Shown: positions 8,962 to 18,249, numbered from the stretch's first letter. The stretch is 64,000 nt of DNA from Paenibacillus sp. EZ-K15 (GCF_002573715.1 NZ_PDHM01000008.1:261023-325022), one strand, 5' to 3'. A program made the numbers and translations. Notes: a model not told the origin generated them from the sequence alone.

Positions 8962-9126
8962 AGTCACTGTTTGTTTCCAAAGAAACTCAAGAACGATGAA
9001 ATCTTCCGGTTATTGGAACTTGACGGCGTCTTTTATTTTCCTCATACAGACAGCGATCATCATGCACGATTCTCCTTTTTAATAATAAAAAGAGGAAAAA
9101 ACATCATGAATTCGAATATACTCTAG
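8962..9126 (+). pseudogene. Short gene-tail remnant, possibly methyltransferase
   Basis: An open frame of 54 codons without a start codon in a sensible place. It contains LLELDGVFYFPHTDSDHHAR followed by FSFLIIKRG and ends at TAG 9124-9126. The composition looks protein-like, resembling the C-terminal strands of a methyltransferase, but nothing upstream continues it. It lies between the terminator at 8885 and the next methyltransferase gene. Weakly supported. Confidence 0.25.
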
Positions 9127-9153
9127 AAACTATACGAAGAGAGGGATACGCTA

Positions 9154-10011
9154 ATGAATATGCAGACACTAGCAGAGAAAATAAGTGCCGGCGTGTTTAA
9201 CGATATTCTAAAACGTGACTTTTCACAGGACATGATTTCTGAGTTAGAACAGATGAACGCGGTCCAAATGGAAAATAAATTGAAAGACATATTAGCCGTA
9301 CCGATAGGTATATCCAAGCAGAGGGTATTCGAATATCTTCAATTGTATTATTCAGCCTCTTGGCAGAATCTCTTCATGGAGCTGAATATGCCCCGTGCTT
9401 TAAGTCTTTTGGAAGTTGGTGCAGGTGATATTGTTTACATTCCAAAGGCTTTAGACGCTTATTCCAAAAACATGGGCACCTATGTGACGGCCAATCTCAA
9501 CAGGGAGCTGACACAAAATTTTCAGGAGAAAACGAAAGGAATGGACATAAACATACAGGTTGTTGAGGACGATGCCGCAAATATTGGTTTATATTATCCA
9601 GCGTCTTCTTTTCACGTTGTTGCTTTTCATCACGCTATTAACGATATCATCCAGACGATTATCGCCAATCGTGAGGGCATTGATACAGTAAATAATGATT
9701 GGTGGACAATAGAACCTCTAATGTTGCAAGCTGTTATGGATTATCATAGAAAAGGCATGTTGAAGGATGCAGCCTATCATGAGTTTATCCAAATCATTGA
9801 CACAAGCCATAAGCAGTTAAGAAGAGGAGGATACATGATATTCGATAATATTACTTATTCTGGATATGATGAAATGGGTTATTCCTCTGAATTTCACAGC
9901 AACTATATCCAACTGGCTAGAAGCTGGATTAGCGAAGCAAATCTAGGTCTGGAAGAGATTGAAGTCGAATCGTATGATAAACAATGGTGGATGATATTGA
10001 GAAAAGTATAA
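9154..10011 (+). CDS. Class I SAM-dependent methyltransferase-like protein
   Basis: A 285-residue soluble protein. Motif I, LLEVGAGDI, lies near residue 88 (nt ~9415), followed by an acidic VVEDDAANIG segment and a RRGGYMIFDN strand typical of the seven-stranded SAM-binding fold. The N-terminal 80 residues look helical. ATG 9154 is preceded by GAGAGGGA. Codon use is AT-rich like its left neighbour. The substrate is unknown, and the gene stands alone between remnants and a small hypothetical gene. Confidence 0.7.
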   Translation: MNMQTLAEKISAGVFNDILKRDFSQDMISELEQMNAVQMENKLKDILAVPIGISKQRVFEYLQLYYSASWQNLFMELNMPRALSLLEVGAGDIVYIPKALDAYSKNMGTYVTANLNRELTQNFQEKTKGMDINIQVVEDDAANIGLYYPASSFHVVAFHHAINDIIQTIIANREGIDTVNNDWWTIEPLMLQAVMDYHRKGMLKDAAYHEFIQIIDTSHKQLRRGGYMIFDNITYSGYDEMGYSSEFHSNYIQLARSWISEANLGLEEIEVESYDKQWWMILRKV

Positions 10012-10092
10012 TCATAGTTTAAATTCTTGTAACAACATAGTTTCAATAAATACATCCGAATTCAAGTATAATTGTCAGGAGTTGATGTAGTA

Positions 10093-10650
10093 GTGAGTAA
10101 GCCGGTTATGCAGGTCGCTCTGGTCGTCGGACCGGATTGCGATATGGAGAGCCAAGCCGTAAGGGCGGCTCTGGAGTATTTCGGGGTGCGCGTTTTTACA
10201 TATTGGATCGGGAGGCCGAATGATCTGATCTCTGTCTTGTCGGGTGATGAATTATATGAAGGCACCGATATGATCCTATTGAACTTTCACGGGGATGAAG
10301 GCAGCTTGATCATGCCGGAGCTTGGCGAAGAGGTATACCAGGATGATGAGCCGAAGGGCGGTTTCGGAGCGGGCGAGATTCTGCGTTACGCGAAGCTGGA
10401 CGGGAAGACGGTGATCGCGAACGGCTGCTCGCTGGGGGATCCAGCACTGGCTGACGCTTTCCTGGAGCGGGGCTGCAAGATGTATATCGGGCCGGATGAC
10501 TATCCGGACGGCAACGATGCACTGATGTTCGTTCTGCGGTTGTTCTATGAGATCGTTCAGCAGGGACGGGACGTGAAGGAAGCCTTTGCGCAAGCTGTAA
10601 CGATGAGTGGTGAGCTATCCATGTACCGGCTTTATGAACGACAGGAATAA
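10093..10650 (+). CDS. Small protein with caspase/CHAT-like (clan CD) features
   Basis: About 185 residues from GTG 10093, chosen because AGGAG lies at 10077-10081. The pattern resembles a minimal clan CD peptidase fold: the strand MILLNFHGDEGS carries a His-Gly pair; the strand TVIANGCSLGD carries a Cys in the expected later position; KMYIGPDDYPDGNDALMF and FYEIVQQGRDVKEAFAQA match the layout of CHAT domain C-termini. There is no partner domain, signal peptide or membrane segment. I do not know a characterised homolog. It could instead be a non-catalytic relative. A strong terminator follows. Confidence 0.55.
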   Translation: MSKPVMQVALVVGPDCDMESQAVRAALEYFGVRVFTYWIGRPNDLISVLSGDELYEGTDMILLNFHGDEGSLIMPELGEEVYQDDEPKGGFGAGEILRYAKLDGKTVIANGCSLGDPALADAFLERGCKMYIGPDDYPDGNDALMFVLRLFYEIVQQGRDVKEAFAQAVTMSGELSMYRLYERQE

Positions 10651-10732
10651 TAGGTGAAACTCTACCCCGGGCGTGCACGGCTAAATGAATTCTATTTCGA
10701 CAAGGGACGTTGTACATAAATGCATTTGAATG

Positions 10733-10764
10733 AAAAGAGGATCGGTGTTATCGATCCTCTTTTT
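10733..10764 (+). terminator. Rho-independent terminator
   Basis: Stem AAAAGAGGATCG with its complement, a 7-nt loop, then TTTT. It ends the caspase-like gene. Confidence 0.88.
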
Positions 10765-10860
10765 ACTTATTATCCTTTTTAGCGTCTGAATTATCCTTTT
10801 GTGCTACTTCTATGGCTTCTGAAGTTGAACAAGCCATGTTCCAGCATCACCCTTCTTAAA

Positions 10861-10905
10861 GATTATATGTTGATTATAGACTCCGTACAGTCCGTTTTCT
10901 ATAAT
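10861..10905 (+). promoter_or_regulatory. Promoter and AraC-type operator of the regulator gene
   Basis: Two GATTATA half-sites start at 10861 and 10872, one helical turn (11 bp) apart. They run into a -35-like TAGACT (10877-10882), then a 17-bp spacer and a perfect -10 TATAAT (10900-10905). The same half-site pair with a different 3-nt spacer recurs at 13344 before the transport operon, so this is probably the autoregulatory site of the AraC-type protein encoded downstream. Confidence 0.7.
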
Positions 10906-10941
10906 GTAATGAAGATCTGGCGAGTTAGTGAAGGAGAAATG

Positions 10942-13212
10942 ATGAAACTACGTTCACGCAAATATTATTTTCGGCTGCTAATGTTTAGTCTGCTGATCGG
11001 AACGCTTCCAGTCATCATTGTAGGGACGGTCTCTTACTACAAATCATCGTCCATCGTGCAGGAAAAGGTCAATCAGAGCAGAATGGAAACACTGCAGCAA
11101 ATGCAGCTTCGGATGGAACAGGTTTTAAAAACGATCGACCATTCTGTTACGCAATATATTAGTTTACCAATTGTCGTGAATGCGATGTCATTGCCCTATT
11201 CAGGCGGGGATTATCAATTGTACCGTGAGATGTATCAAAGTATGATTCGCAGTCAAACGTTCGAACTGGCTGTTAGCAATATGACCGTGCTTAATTTGAA
11301 TGGGAGATGGGGGATTGATAACAACAATATTTTTACATTTGATGATGTCAAAGAGATGGAGAAACTACTTCGTTATGAGACGCTGCCATCGTTCTCTGCC
11401 TGGGTGACAAATGATACGACGACGGATTCATCGCCGAGCATCAGCTTGGTCAAAAAGATTCCGCTTAACTCGCTGAAGGCGGAGGGGCTGCTCATTGTGA
11501 CAATCGCCGAGTCAGAGCTGGCTCGTCTTCTGGAGGCCGACAATCGGATTGGCAGTATGGTCGTATTTAATCAAGAGTACCAGGTCTTGACTCAAAGTCA
11601 TCCGTCGTCATCGAAGTTTGAGGAGCTTGTTCCTTTGCTTCGTAAGCAGCATGAAGAGGAAGGGCATTATAATGTTAAGCTGGCAGGCGATGATACGAGT
11701 GTTATTATGCGCAAATCCAATTATAATGGCTGGACGTATATTTCGGCCATTTCGATTAAAGACATTACACGTGATTCACGTTCGATAGGTTGGATGACAC
11801 TGGCAGTTTGTGGTCTGCTAGTGCTGCTGACTGCTGCCTTTTCTTTATTCAGCTCCAAGTCGTTTTACCGGCCGGTTCGCCAGCTAGTCCGTGCTGTTGC
11901 CGAGCGTATTGGTGATGCACCCCAAGAAGACAAGGGAGATGAATTTGCACTGATTGGCAGCCGGGTACAGGCGATGCTGCAATCGGAATCGAAGCTGTCG
12001 GCACAGGTCGTTGGTCAGATGCGTGAGTTGAGGCGGTTTTTTGTTATTAAGCTGATTCACGGTGAAGTGCGTGAAGCGCAGTTGCGGGATTATTTGGAGG
12101 AATATCATTATCCGCTCGATTGGTCGTGGCATGCTGCGCTTGCCATTCAGATTGACTCACTCGAAGATTCCCGTTACGAAGAGAGAGATCGTGATTTGCT
12201 GTTGTTCGCCATTGCTAATATTGCGGGAGAACTGATTCCGGACAAAGAGCGGCTTGATCCCGTACTATTGGAGCAGTCGCAAATTACGATAGTTGGAGGG
12301 CTTGACGGTTCACAAGCACAACAAAAGGTGCAGCTTTTTGGTTGGGCAGAAGGCATTCAGCAAGCGGTACGCGAGTATTTGGGCTTGCAAGTAAGTATCG
12401 GCATTAGCCGTCCGCAGAAGCGGTTAATCGAGGCGGCTGATTCCAGCGAGCAAGCAATTGAAGCGCTTCATTATCGGATTCGTAATGGGATGGAGTCGAT
12501 TTTATTTATTGATGATGTTACATATGGCGATCCGGTTGCCAGCGTGTTCCCTCAGCGTGTCGCCAAGGAGCTGTACAATTCGGTAAAGCTGTTAGAGCGT
12601 GAGCAGGCTGATGCTTTGCTGGAGCAATGTGTCGGAGCGATTTTTCAGGAGCGTGCGGATTGGCGGCAATATCAGCTATCACTTGTTCGGTTGTATGCCA
12701 TGCTGACAGAGCTAGGGCAATCGGATAGCGAGACGTCAGCGGCGCCGGTGCCGTTGGATCAAGAAAAGCAGCTGTTTGAAACGCTGCTCGCATTGAAGAC
12801 TCAGGAGGAAATCAAGCTGTGGTTGCGGGAAACAGTAACACATCCGATTATGCTGCAATTGGAGCAGCAGCGAAAATCGCACGCCAGGCATGTGTCCGAT
12901 CAAGTGTTGGAGATGATTCATCTTCGTTTTGATACAGAATTGACGTTGGAAGCTTGCGCAGCGCAGCTTAATTATCACCCTAACCATCTTGGGCCGCTTT
13001 TCAGCCGTGAGCAAGGGATCAGCTTTAGTGAATATTTGCAGCATTACCGCCTGGAGAAGGCGAAACGGTGGCTGATAGAAACCGATATGAAGATCGGGGA
13101 GATAGCCGAAAAACTTACGTATACGAACCCGCAAAATTTTATCCGGTTCTTTCGCAAGATGGAGAACATGACGCCTGGACAATATCGGCAATTGCATCAA
13201 CCGCATAACTGA
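10942..13212 (+). CDS. Membrane-bound AraC-family regulator (YesN/YtdP-like) of the sugar locus
   Basis: About 756 residues from ATG 10942 (AAGGAG at 10931-10936; ATG 10939 is the alternative; a GTG at 10801 has no support). Layout: membrane segment around residues 12-32, extracellular Cache-like sensor to about 283, second membrane segment about 284-306, a HAMP-like linker, a middle region, and a C-terminal AraC helix-turn-helix at about 650-750 with KIGEIAEKLTYTNPQNFIRF. Such one-protein sensors bind an external sugar signal and activate nearby transport genes. The shared operators at 10861 and 13344 point to self-control and control of the operon that follows. Confidence 0.87.
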   Translation: MKLRSRKYYFRLLMFSLLIGTLPVIIVGTVSYYKSSSIVQEKVNQSRMETLQQMQLRMEQVLKTIDHSVTQYISLPIVVNAMSLPYSGGDYQLYREMYQSMIRSQTFELAVSNMTVLNLNGRWGIDNNNIFTFDDVKEMEKLLRYETLPSFSAWVTNDTTTDSSPSISLVKKIPLNSLKAEGLLIVTIAESELARLLEADNRIGSMVVFNQEYQVLTQSHPSSSKFEELVPLLRKQHEEEGHYNVKLAGDDTSVIMRKSNYNGWTYISAISIKDITRDSRSIGWMTLAVCGLLVLLTAAFSLFSSKSFYRPVRQLVRAVAERIGDAPQEDKGDEFALIGSRVQAMLQSESKLSAQVVGQMRELRRFFVIKLIHGEVREAQLRDYLEEYHYPLDWSWHAALAIQIDSLEDSRYEERDRDLLLFAIANIAGELIPDKERLDPVLLEQSQITIVGGLDGSQAQQKVQLFGWAEGIQQAVREYLGLQVSIGISRPQKRLIEAADSSEQAIEALHYRIRNGMESILFIDDVTYGDPVASVFPQRVAKELYNSVKLLEREQADALLEQCVGAIFQERADWRQYQLSLVRLYAMLTELGQSDSETSAAPVPLDQEKQLFETLLALKTQEEIKLWLRETVTHPIMLQLEQQRKSHARHVSDQVLEMIHLRFDTELTLEACAAQLNYHPNHLGPLFSREQGISFSEYLQHYRLEKAKRWLIETDMKIGEIAEKLTYTNPQNFIRFFRKMENMTPGQYRQLHQPHN

Positions 13213-13216
13213 CCGT

Positions 13217-13268
13217 AACCTCCGACTAGCCGGATGTATTTCTCCGCTGCTGGCCGGAGGTTCTTTGT
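13217..13268 (+). terminator. Probable terminator of the AraC regulator gene
   Basis: AACCTCCG (13217-13224) can pair with CGGAGGTT (13255-13262) across a GC-rich loop, followed by a short CTTTGT run. It is moderately convincing. Confidence 0.45.
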
Positions 13269-13343
13269 ATGTGCGCATTGCCGATGATTATCGATGACGT
13301 TCTAATGATTACTCAGTGCCGTACAGCAACCTCCCTGTCTATG

Positions 13344-13400
13344 GATTATATCCCGATTATAGACGCTTGCCGCTTTCGCCGATTATCGTGAGATTAGCAC
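13344..13400 (+). promoter_or_regulatory. Operator region of the sugar ABC operon
   Basis: GATTATAT at 13344 and GATTATAGAC at 13355 repeat the site found before the regulator gene, identical except for the 3-nt spacer. A second pair, GATTAT at 13381 and GATTA at 13392, again lies 11 bp apart. The -10 expected 17 bp after TAGACG is poor, which fits an activator-dependent promoter. The permease gene starts at 13436. Confidence 0.65.
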
Positions 13401-13435
13401 AAATAAACACGATATGAGGCAAAGGTGGAGTAGAG

Positions 13436-14380
13436 ATGAATCATAATCAGGAGGGCCTTGGGGTGGTCTTCTTTTCGAAAGGATGGCAGCTGCGGCTGCT
13501 GCGTGACAAATGGCTGTATGTGATGCTGCTACCAGGCTTGCTGTATTTCATTTTATTTAAGTATGCGCCGATGTGGGGGCTGCTGCTGGCGTTCAAAGAT
13601 TATCAGCCGTTTCTCGGATTTTTTGGAAGCGAGTGGGTGGGTTTGAAGCATTTTGAACGGCTGTATGCAGATCCGCTATTTTGGATGCTGCTCAAAAATA
13701 CGTTGATTTTGGCTTGCTACAATATTCTTTTCTTTTTTCCGGCACCGATTGTGCTTGCCTTAATGTTGAATGAAGTAAGGCGTGAAGCGTTCAAGCGGAG
13801 CATTCAGACGATTATTTATGTGCCGCATTTTGTGTCATGGGTTGTCGTAGTCGGCATTGCCTATACGTTCTTTACAGTGGATGGCGGGCTGATTAATGAA
13901 GGAATCGCTGCGATGGGAGGCAACAAAATCAATTTTCTCGTCAGCGCCGAATGGTTTCGCTCGATGATTACGCTTGAGGTGATCTGGAAGGAAACGGGCT
14001 GGGGAACCATTATTTTTCTCGCCGCCTTATCTGGCGTTGACCCGCAGCTGTACGAAGCAGCAAGAATGGATGGCGCAGGGCGAATGCGTCAGCTATGGCA
14101 TGTGACGCTGCCAGCGATCCGCTCAACGATAGTCATTTTATTTATTCTCAGGCTGGGTACATTCCTGGATACCGGATTCGAACAAATCTTTCTCATGCTG
14201 AACGCGATCAATAGGGAAGTTGGAGAAGTGTTCGACACCTTTGTTTATACGGCAGGCATTACGCAGGGACAATTCAGCTTTAGTACAGCGGTTGGTCTGT
14301 TCAAGTCGGTGGTTGGTTTTGTGCTGATCGTTGGTTCGAATTGGGTTGTGAAAAAGTTTGGCGAGGAAGGGGTGTACTAG
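13436..14380 (+). CDS. Sugar ABC transporter permease, LplB/YteP type
   Basis: A 314-residue inner-membrane permease with six predicted helices and the binding-protein-dependent transport domain. The EAA-type loop reads DPQLYEAARMDGAGRMRQLW (about residues 201-220), and KYAPMWGLLLAFKDY near residue 42 is typical of the LplB/YteP branch that moves oligosaccharides. ATG 13436 follows GGTGGAG. It is the first gene of an operon with the second permease, binding lipoprotein, oxidoreductase and glycoside hydrolase. No ATPase gene is in the cluster, as is usual when a shared MsmX-type ATPase is used. Confidence 0.9.
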   Translation: MNHNQEGLGVVFFSKGWQLRLLRDKWLYVMLLPGLLYFILFKYAPMWGLLLAFKDYQPFLGFFGSEWVGLKHFERLYADPLFWMLLKNTLILACYNILFFFPAPIVLALMLNEVRREAFKRSIQTIIYVPHFVSWVVVVGIAYTFFTVDGGLINEGIAAMGGNKINFLVSAEWFRSMITLEVIWKETGWGTIIFLAALSGVDPQLYEAARMDGAGRMRQLWHVTLPAIRSTIVILFILRLGTFLDTGFEQIFLMLNAINREVGEVFDTFVYTAGITQGQFSFSTAVGLFKSVVGFVLIVGSNWVVKKFGEEGVY

Positions 14381-14382
14381 CA

Positions 14383-15252
14383 TTGACCTATGACCGTAAT
14401 TTAGCCAGCCGGCTGTTTAATGCGGTGAACATGACGCTGCTCGTCCTGATCGCCGCTATGATGATCATTCCTTTTCTGTACATTATTTTGATTTCTTTTG
14501 CAACGGAAGAGGAGGTATTGGCCAAAAGCTTTCTGCTATTTCCGACTAAGTTTTCTTTGACAGGCTACCGGTATATTTTGTCAACACCCATTCTGCTCCG
14601 CAGCCTAGGGGTTACAATCGGGGTTACCGTGATCGGAACGTTAGTCAATTTGCTCATGACAGTACTGATGGCTTACCCGCTGGCACGTAAAGATTTGTAT
14701 GGCAGGCAACCGATCATGCTGATGATTATTTTTACAATGGTTTTTAATGCCGGCATTGTGCCGACCTTTCTCATCGTCAAAGGACTACACTTGACCAATA
14801 CGTATTGGGCGCTCATCATGCCCGGTGCAATTAGCGCGTTCAATTTAATTATTATAAAGAACTTTTTCCAGCAGCTGCCGGACGGCTTGGAGGAATCGGC
14901 CAAAATTGACGGCTGCAGCGACCCGGGGATTTTGTTTCGGATCGTGATCCCGCTCTCGATGCCGGCAATTGCGACATTTGCGCTTTTCTATGCGGTCAAT
15001 CATTGGAATACGTTTTTGAGTGCCATATTGTACATCAATGATTCTAGCAAATGGCCGATACAAGTGCTGCTGCGGCAAATCGTTATTCTCTCGGAAAAAG
15101 GGTTGTCCGATCTGAGCGAAGCTCCGCCGCCGCCGTCAAAGATTATTAATATGGCCGTCATCGTGTTTTCGACTGCTCCGATTCTGGCCGTCTATCCATT
15201 TTTGCAAAAGCACTTCGCCAAAGGGGTGCTGCTCGGCTCGGTTAAAGGATGA
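14383..15252 (+). CDS. Sugar ABC transporter permease, LplC/YtcP type
   Basis: About 289 residues with six membrane segments, partner of the preceding permease. TTG 14383 is chosen because GAGGAAGGGG precedes it and the protein then starts, as in the family, shortly before the first helix; the stop of the upstream gene is 2 nt away. The EAA loop LPDGLEESAKIDGCSDPGIL is around residues 165-184. Family LplC/YtcP permeases pair one-to-one with LplB/YteP. Confidence 0.88.
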   Translation: MTYDRNLASRLFNAVNMTLLVLIAAMMIIPFLYIILISFATEEEVLAKSFLLFPTKFSLTGYRYILSTPILLRSLGVTIGVTVIGTLVNLLMTVLMAYPLARKDLYGRQPIMLMIIFTMVFNAGIVPTFLIVKGLHLTNTYWALIMPGAISAFNLIIIKNFFQQLPDGLEESAKIDGCSDPGILFRIVIPLSMPAIATFALFYAVNHWNTFLSAILYINDSSKWPIQVLLRQIVILSEKGLSDLSEAPPPPSKIINMAVIVFSTAPILAVYPFLQKHFAKGVLLGSVKG

Positions 15253-15267
15253 GCATGCTCATCTTTT
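15248..15267 (+). terminator. Short hairpin between permease and binding-protein genes
   Basis: A perfect 16-nt palindrome, GATGAGCATGCTCATC, overlaps the permease stop codon and is followed by TTTT. It is probably a partial terminator or stabiliser that adjusts expression of the binding protein relative to the permeases. Confidence 0.5.
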
Positions 15268-15303
15268 AATAAACTAGGATCTAATTTGAAGGGGGAAACG
15301 AAA

Positions 15304-16827
15304 GTGGGAAAACAGAGGTATAAGCTCGCAATGGCTGGTCTTGCAGCAAGCTTGGCTGTATCCATGTTAGTAGGGTGCAGCAGCAATTCAGGTACTTCGG
15401 GAGCGGGGGATGTGCTGCATATTACGATGATGAATCAATATTCGTCGCCGGAGCCGCCGCGCGCAGACAATCCGTTCGTGAAAAAAATCGAGGAATACAC
15501 CAACACAAAGCTGGATATTACATGGATTCCCGGTTCGGCTTACAACGATAAAGTCAATGTATCGATCGCCTCCAACGATTTGCCGCAAGTGTTGATGGTA
15601 CAGGATCCCAAGTCTTCCTCGATCATAAACGCTCAGCGTTCAGGCATGTTTTGGGAGGTAGGGCCTTACCTTAAGGATTATCCTAATTTAAGCAAATATA
15701 ATGCCAACCCGCTCGTACTGAACAATATCTCTGTTGATGGTAAAGTATACGGCCTTTATCGAGCCAGAGCATTGGCGCGCCAAGGGATCGCTTTTAGGCA
15801 GGATTGGCTGGACAATCTCGGTCTCAAGCAGCCGCAGACGATCGATGAGCTGTATAACGTGATTAAAGCTTTTACGCTGGATGATCCTGATAAAAATGGC
15901 ATGAAGGATACATTCGGTCTTGTAGAGGCTGAAGATTCCAATAGCGGAATGGGGGCGGCCGGTCTATCGGGCTTCCGAACGATCGCTTCCTTCTTTGGTG
16001 CCCCGAACCAGTGGGAAGTGCGGGACGGCCAGGCTGTGCCTGAATTTATGACGGAGGAAAATATGGAGGCGCTCAAGTTCTATAAGCGGCTGTATGATGA
16101 GAAGCTTTTGAATCAAGATTTTGCTGCGACCAAAGCGGGCAAGCAGGGTGAGCAGTTCTATCAAGGCAAAGCCGGCATGATGTTTACGACATTGGATTTT
16201 ATCATTACGGGCGGAAATGAGATGAAGAAGGCCAATCCGGATGCGAAGGTAGACATTGTCAGCCGGATCAAAGGGCCGAAAGGCGAGCGTGTTTTTGCTA
16301 CTACCGGCTATTTCGGCGTCTTCCTCTTCCCAAAAGCGACGGTGAAAACAGAGGCAGAGCTAAAGCAACTGCTTGCTTTCTTCGATAAGATCGTGGATGA
16401 CGAAATGATATTTAATTGGACTTGGGGAATTGAGGGCGTTCATCATACGAAGGACAGTACCGGCGAACCGACGATCTCCGATCAGACCGCATATAGCAAT
16501 GAAGTATCACCGCTGAAGCAGCTGCCTACTTATGATGGAGCGCTCATGATTTGGAAGGGCAAGGGCGAGGCGGATAACAAGTTTCGCACCATGATGAAGG
16601 ACAACGAAGCGATTGCGGTAACCAATCCGGCAGAGCCGCTTATTTCCCAGACCGCAGTAGAAAAAGGAACGGAGCTGAACAAAATCATTACAGACGCCCG
16701 CGTCAAATTCATTACGGGAGCGATCGATGAAGCCGGATATAACAAAGAGATAGAACGTTGGCGTACGCAAGGCGGCGAACAAATTATTCGCGACTATACG
16801 GAATTGCTTGCCAAGCAGGGGAACTAA
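15304..16827 (+). CDS. Extracellular sugar-binding lipoprotein of the LplA type
   Basis: About 507 residues from GTG 15304 (GAAGGGGGAAA upstream; an in-frame TTG at 15286 overlaps that site and is rejected). The N-terminus has a Lys/Arg-rich start, a hydrophobic stretch and the lipobox LVGC, so the mature protein is a membrane-anchored lipoprotein. The rest is a large extracellular solute-binding fold of the kind that goes with LplB/LplC permeases. The ligand is not evident; the downstream secreted hydrolase suggests an oligosaccharide released from a polymer. Confidence 0.88.
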   Translation: MGKQRYKLAMAGLAASLAVSMLVGCSSNSGTSGAGDVLHITMMNQYSSPEPPRADNPFVKKIEEYTNTKLDITWIPGSAYNDKVNVSIASNDLPQVLMVQDPKSSSIINAQRSGMFWEVGPYLKDYPNLSKYNANPLVLNNISVDGKVYGLYRARALARQGIAFRQDWLDNLGLKQPQTIDELYNVIKAFTLDDPDKNGMKDTFGLVEAEDSNSGMGAAGLSGFRTIASFFGAPNQWEVRDGQAVPEFMTEENMEALKFYKRLYDEKLLNQDFAATKAGKQGEQFYQGKAGMMFTTLDFIITGGNEMKKANPDAKVDIVSRIKGPKGERVFATTGYFGVFLFPKATVKTEAELKQLLAFFDKIVDDEMIFNWTWGIEGVHHTKDSTGEPTISDQTAYSNEVSPLKQLPTYDGALMIWKGKGEADNKFRTMMKDNEAIAVTNPAEPLISQTAVEKGTELNKIITDARVKFITGAIDEAGYNKEIERWRTQGGEQIIRDYTELLAKQGN

Positions 16828-16857
16828 GCTTGCTGACAGAGAGGAGTATTACTAAAG

Positions 16858-18195
16858 ATGAATGGTGAAGTACAGCAGTTTGATATTGTCATTGCAGGGG
16901 CAGGAGTGGGCGGCATTAGTGCCGCCCTGGCAGCGGCGCGGCTGCAATGCCGTGTCCTATTGATTGAGCAGCGGGCGGAAGTAGGCGGTACTGGGGTGTT
17001 CTCTAGCGTGTCGCTTATATGCAATTTTCGCGATTCGGGAGGAAGGCCGGTGACGAGTGGCATCCATCGGGAGCTGTTTCCCGCTGCCTACACGCATTAT
17101 AGCGAACAGATGGTTCCTACCTATGATGAGCGGGAGCTGAAAGCAACTTATGTGTCGCTGTTGGCGGCAGAGCCGACATTGTCTGTCTGGACGGGAAGTT
17201 CAGTCGTTAAGGCAGATATGGAGCAGGGAAGAATTGCCCGTTTGCATATTGAGGGAGAGCGGCAAGCGGTCATTGAGGCAAAAGTGTATCTTGATGCCAC
17301 TGCGGATGGCAATTTATCTTATTTGGCCGGGCTTGAATACCGGCTTGGCCGGGAAGGCGATGGCAAGCTGCAGTCTGCGACCGCTACCTTTAAAGTGAGC
17401 GGCTTTGCTCCAGCATTATTGAAAGAGCAAAATTACCGGTCATGGGCAGGAATCCATTCCTTGCGCAGTGAATTGCTGCCCTATTATTTGGCGCTGAAAG
17501 CAGAGAATCGTACGAGCAATCCCAGGCAATCGGTAACTTGTTTTCCGTATCCGAACGAGGACGCACTGCTGTTCAATTCAACCTCGGTGCTGGATGTAGA
17601 CCCGACGGAGCCGGATTCAGTCGTTCGGGGAATGGAAGAAGGGGGCAGGCAGGCACGGGAGCTCTTTGCTGCGATTACCGGGCATCCGGCATTTTGCGCT
17701 GCCAGGCTGGATTATGTTGCGCCTAAGCTGGGTGTACGGGAAGGCAGACGCATTGTAGGTGAATATGAGTTGACGGGGGAGGATTGTCTCGGAACGAGAC
17801 AGTTTGACGATATGGTTGCCGCTTGTGCCTACGCGCTGGACATTCACAATCCGGAGGGCGGGCCGACAAGACTGGAGAGCATCCCTGCTCCCGGCTATTA
17901 TCACATTCCATACCGCAGTCTTATCCCGCGCGGTTGCAGCAATTTGCTGCTTAGCTCGCGCTGCATAAGCGGCACGCATGAGGCGCACAGCTCCTACCGG
18001 ATTATGGCCTCGATCAGCGCAATCGGCGAGGCAGCCGGAACAGCGGCTGCAATCTGCGTCATGCAGAAACTACAGGACGTTCGGGAGGCGCGTGCTGAGC
18101 AGATCCGTTTTGTGCTGCAATTGCGCGGTCAATTTGTGGAAGGGGAGGTGGAGCGAATTGAGCTGCCGGTAGCCACAAAGCTATACCCTCAATAA
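16858..18195 (+). CDS. FAD-dependent oxidoreductase (FAD_oxidored family)
   Basis: A 445-residue protein. The dinucleotide-binding motif is at the N-terminus (IVIAGAGVGGISAALAAARL, residues ~9-28), followed by VLLIEQRAEVGGTG; DATADGNLSYLAG lies near residue 145 and the C-terminus contains CISGTHEAHSSYRIM. This is the FAD_oxidored family, found beside sugar ABC genes. No secretion signal is present, so it is cytoplasmic. It may oxidise or reduce an imported sugar derivative, but the reaction is unknown. ATG 16858 has GAGAGGAG upstream and lies 30 nt after the lipoprotein gene. Confidence 0.85.
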   Translation: MNGEVQQFDIVIAGAGVGGISAALAAARLQCRVLLIEQRAEVGGTGVFSSVSLICNFRDSGGRPVTSGIHRELFPAAYTHYSEQMVPTYDERELKATYVSLLAAEPTLSVWTGSSVVKADMEQGRIARLHIEGERQAVIEAKVYLDATADGNLSYLAGLEYRLGREGDGKLQSATATFKVSGFAPALLKEQNYRSWAGIHSLRSELLPYYLALKAENRTSNPRQSVTCFPYPNEDALLFNSTSVLDVDPTEPDSVVRGMEEGGRQARELFAAITGHPAFCAARLDYVAPKLGVREGRRIVGEYELTGEDCLGTRQFDDMVAACAYALDIHNPEGGPTRLESIPAPGYYHIPYRSLIPRGCSNLLLSSRCISGTHEAHSSYRIMASISAIGEAAGTAAAICVMQKLQDVREARAEQIRFVLQLRGQFVEGEVERIELPVATKLYPQ

Positions 18196-18249
18196 GTATC
18201 CGTTGACAGTTCAGGAGCGGGAGTCCAATAAATGAACAGGAGGATAACT

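Noticed and set aside
10801..10941. N-terminal extension of the AraC regulator from GTG 10801
   Set aside because: It would place the consensus promoter and operator inside the coding region; AAGGAG sits directly before ATG 10942.
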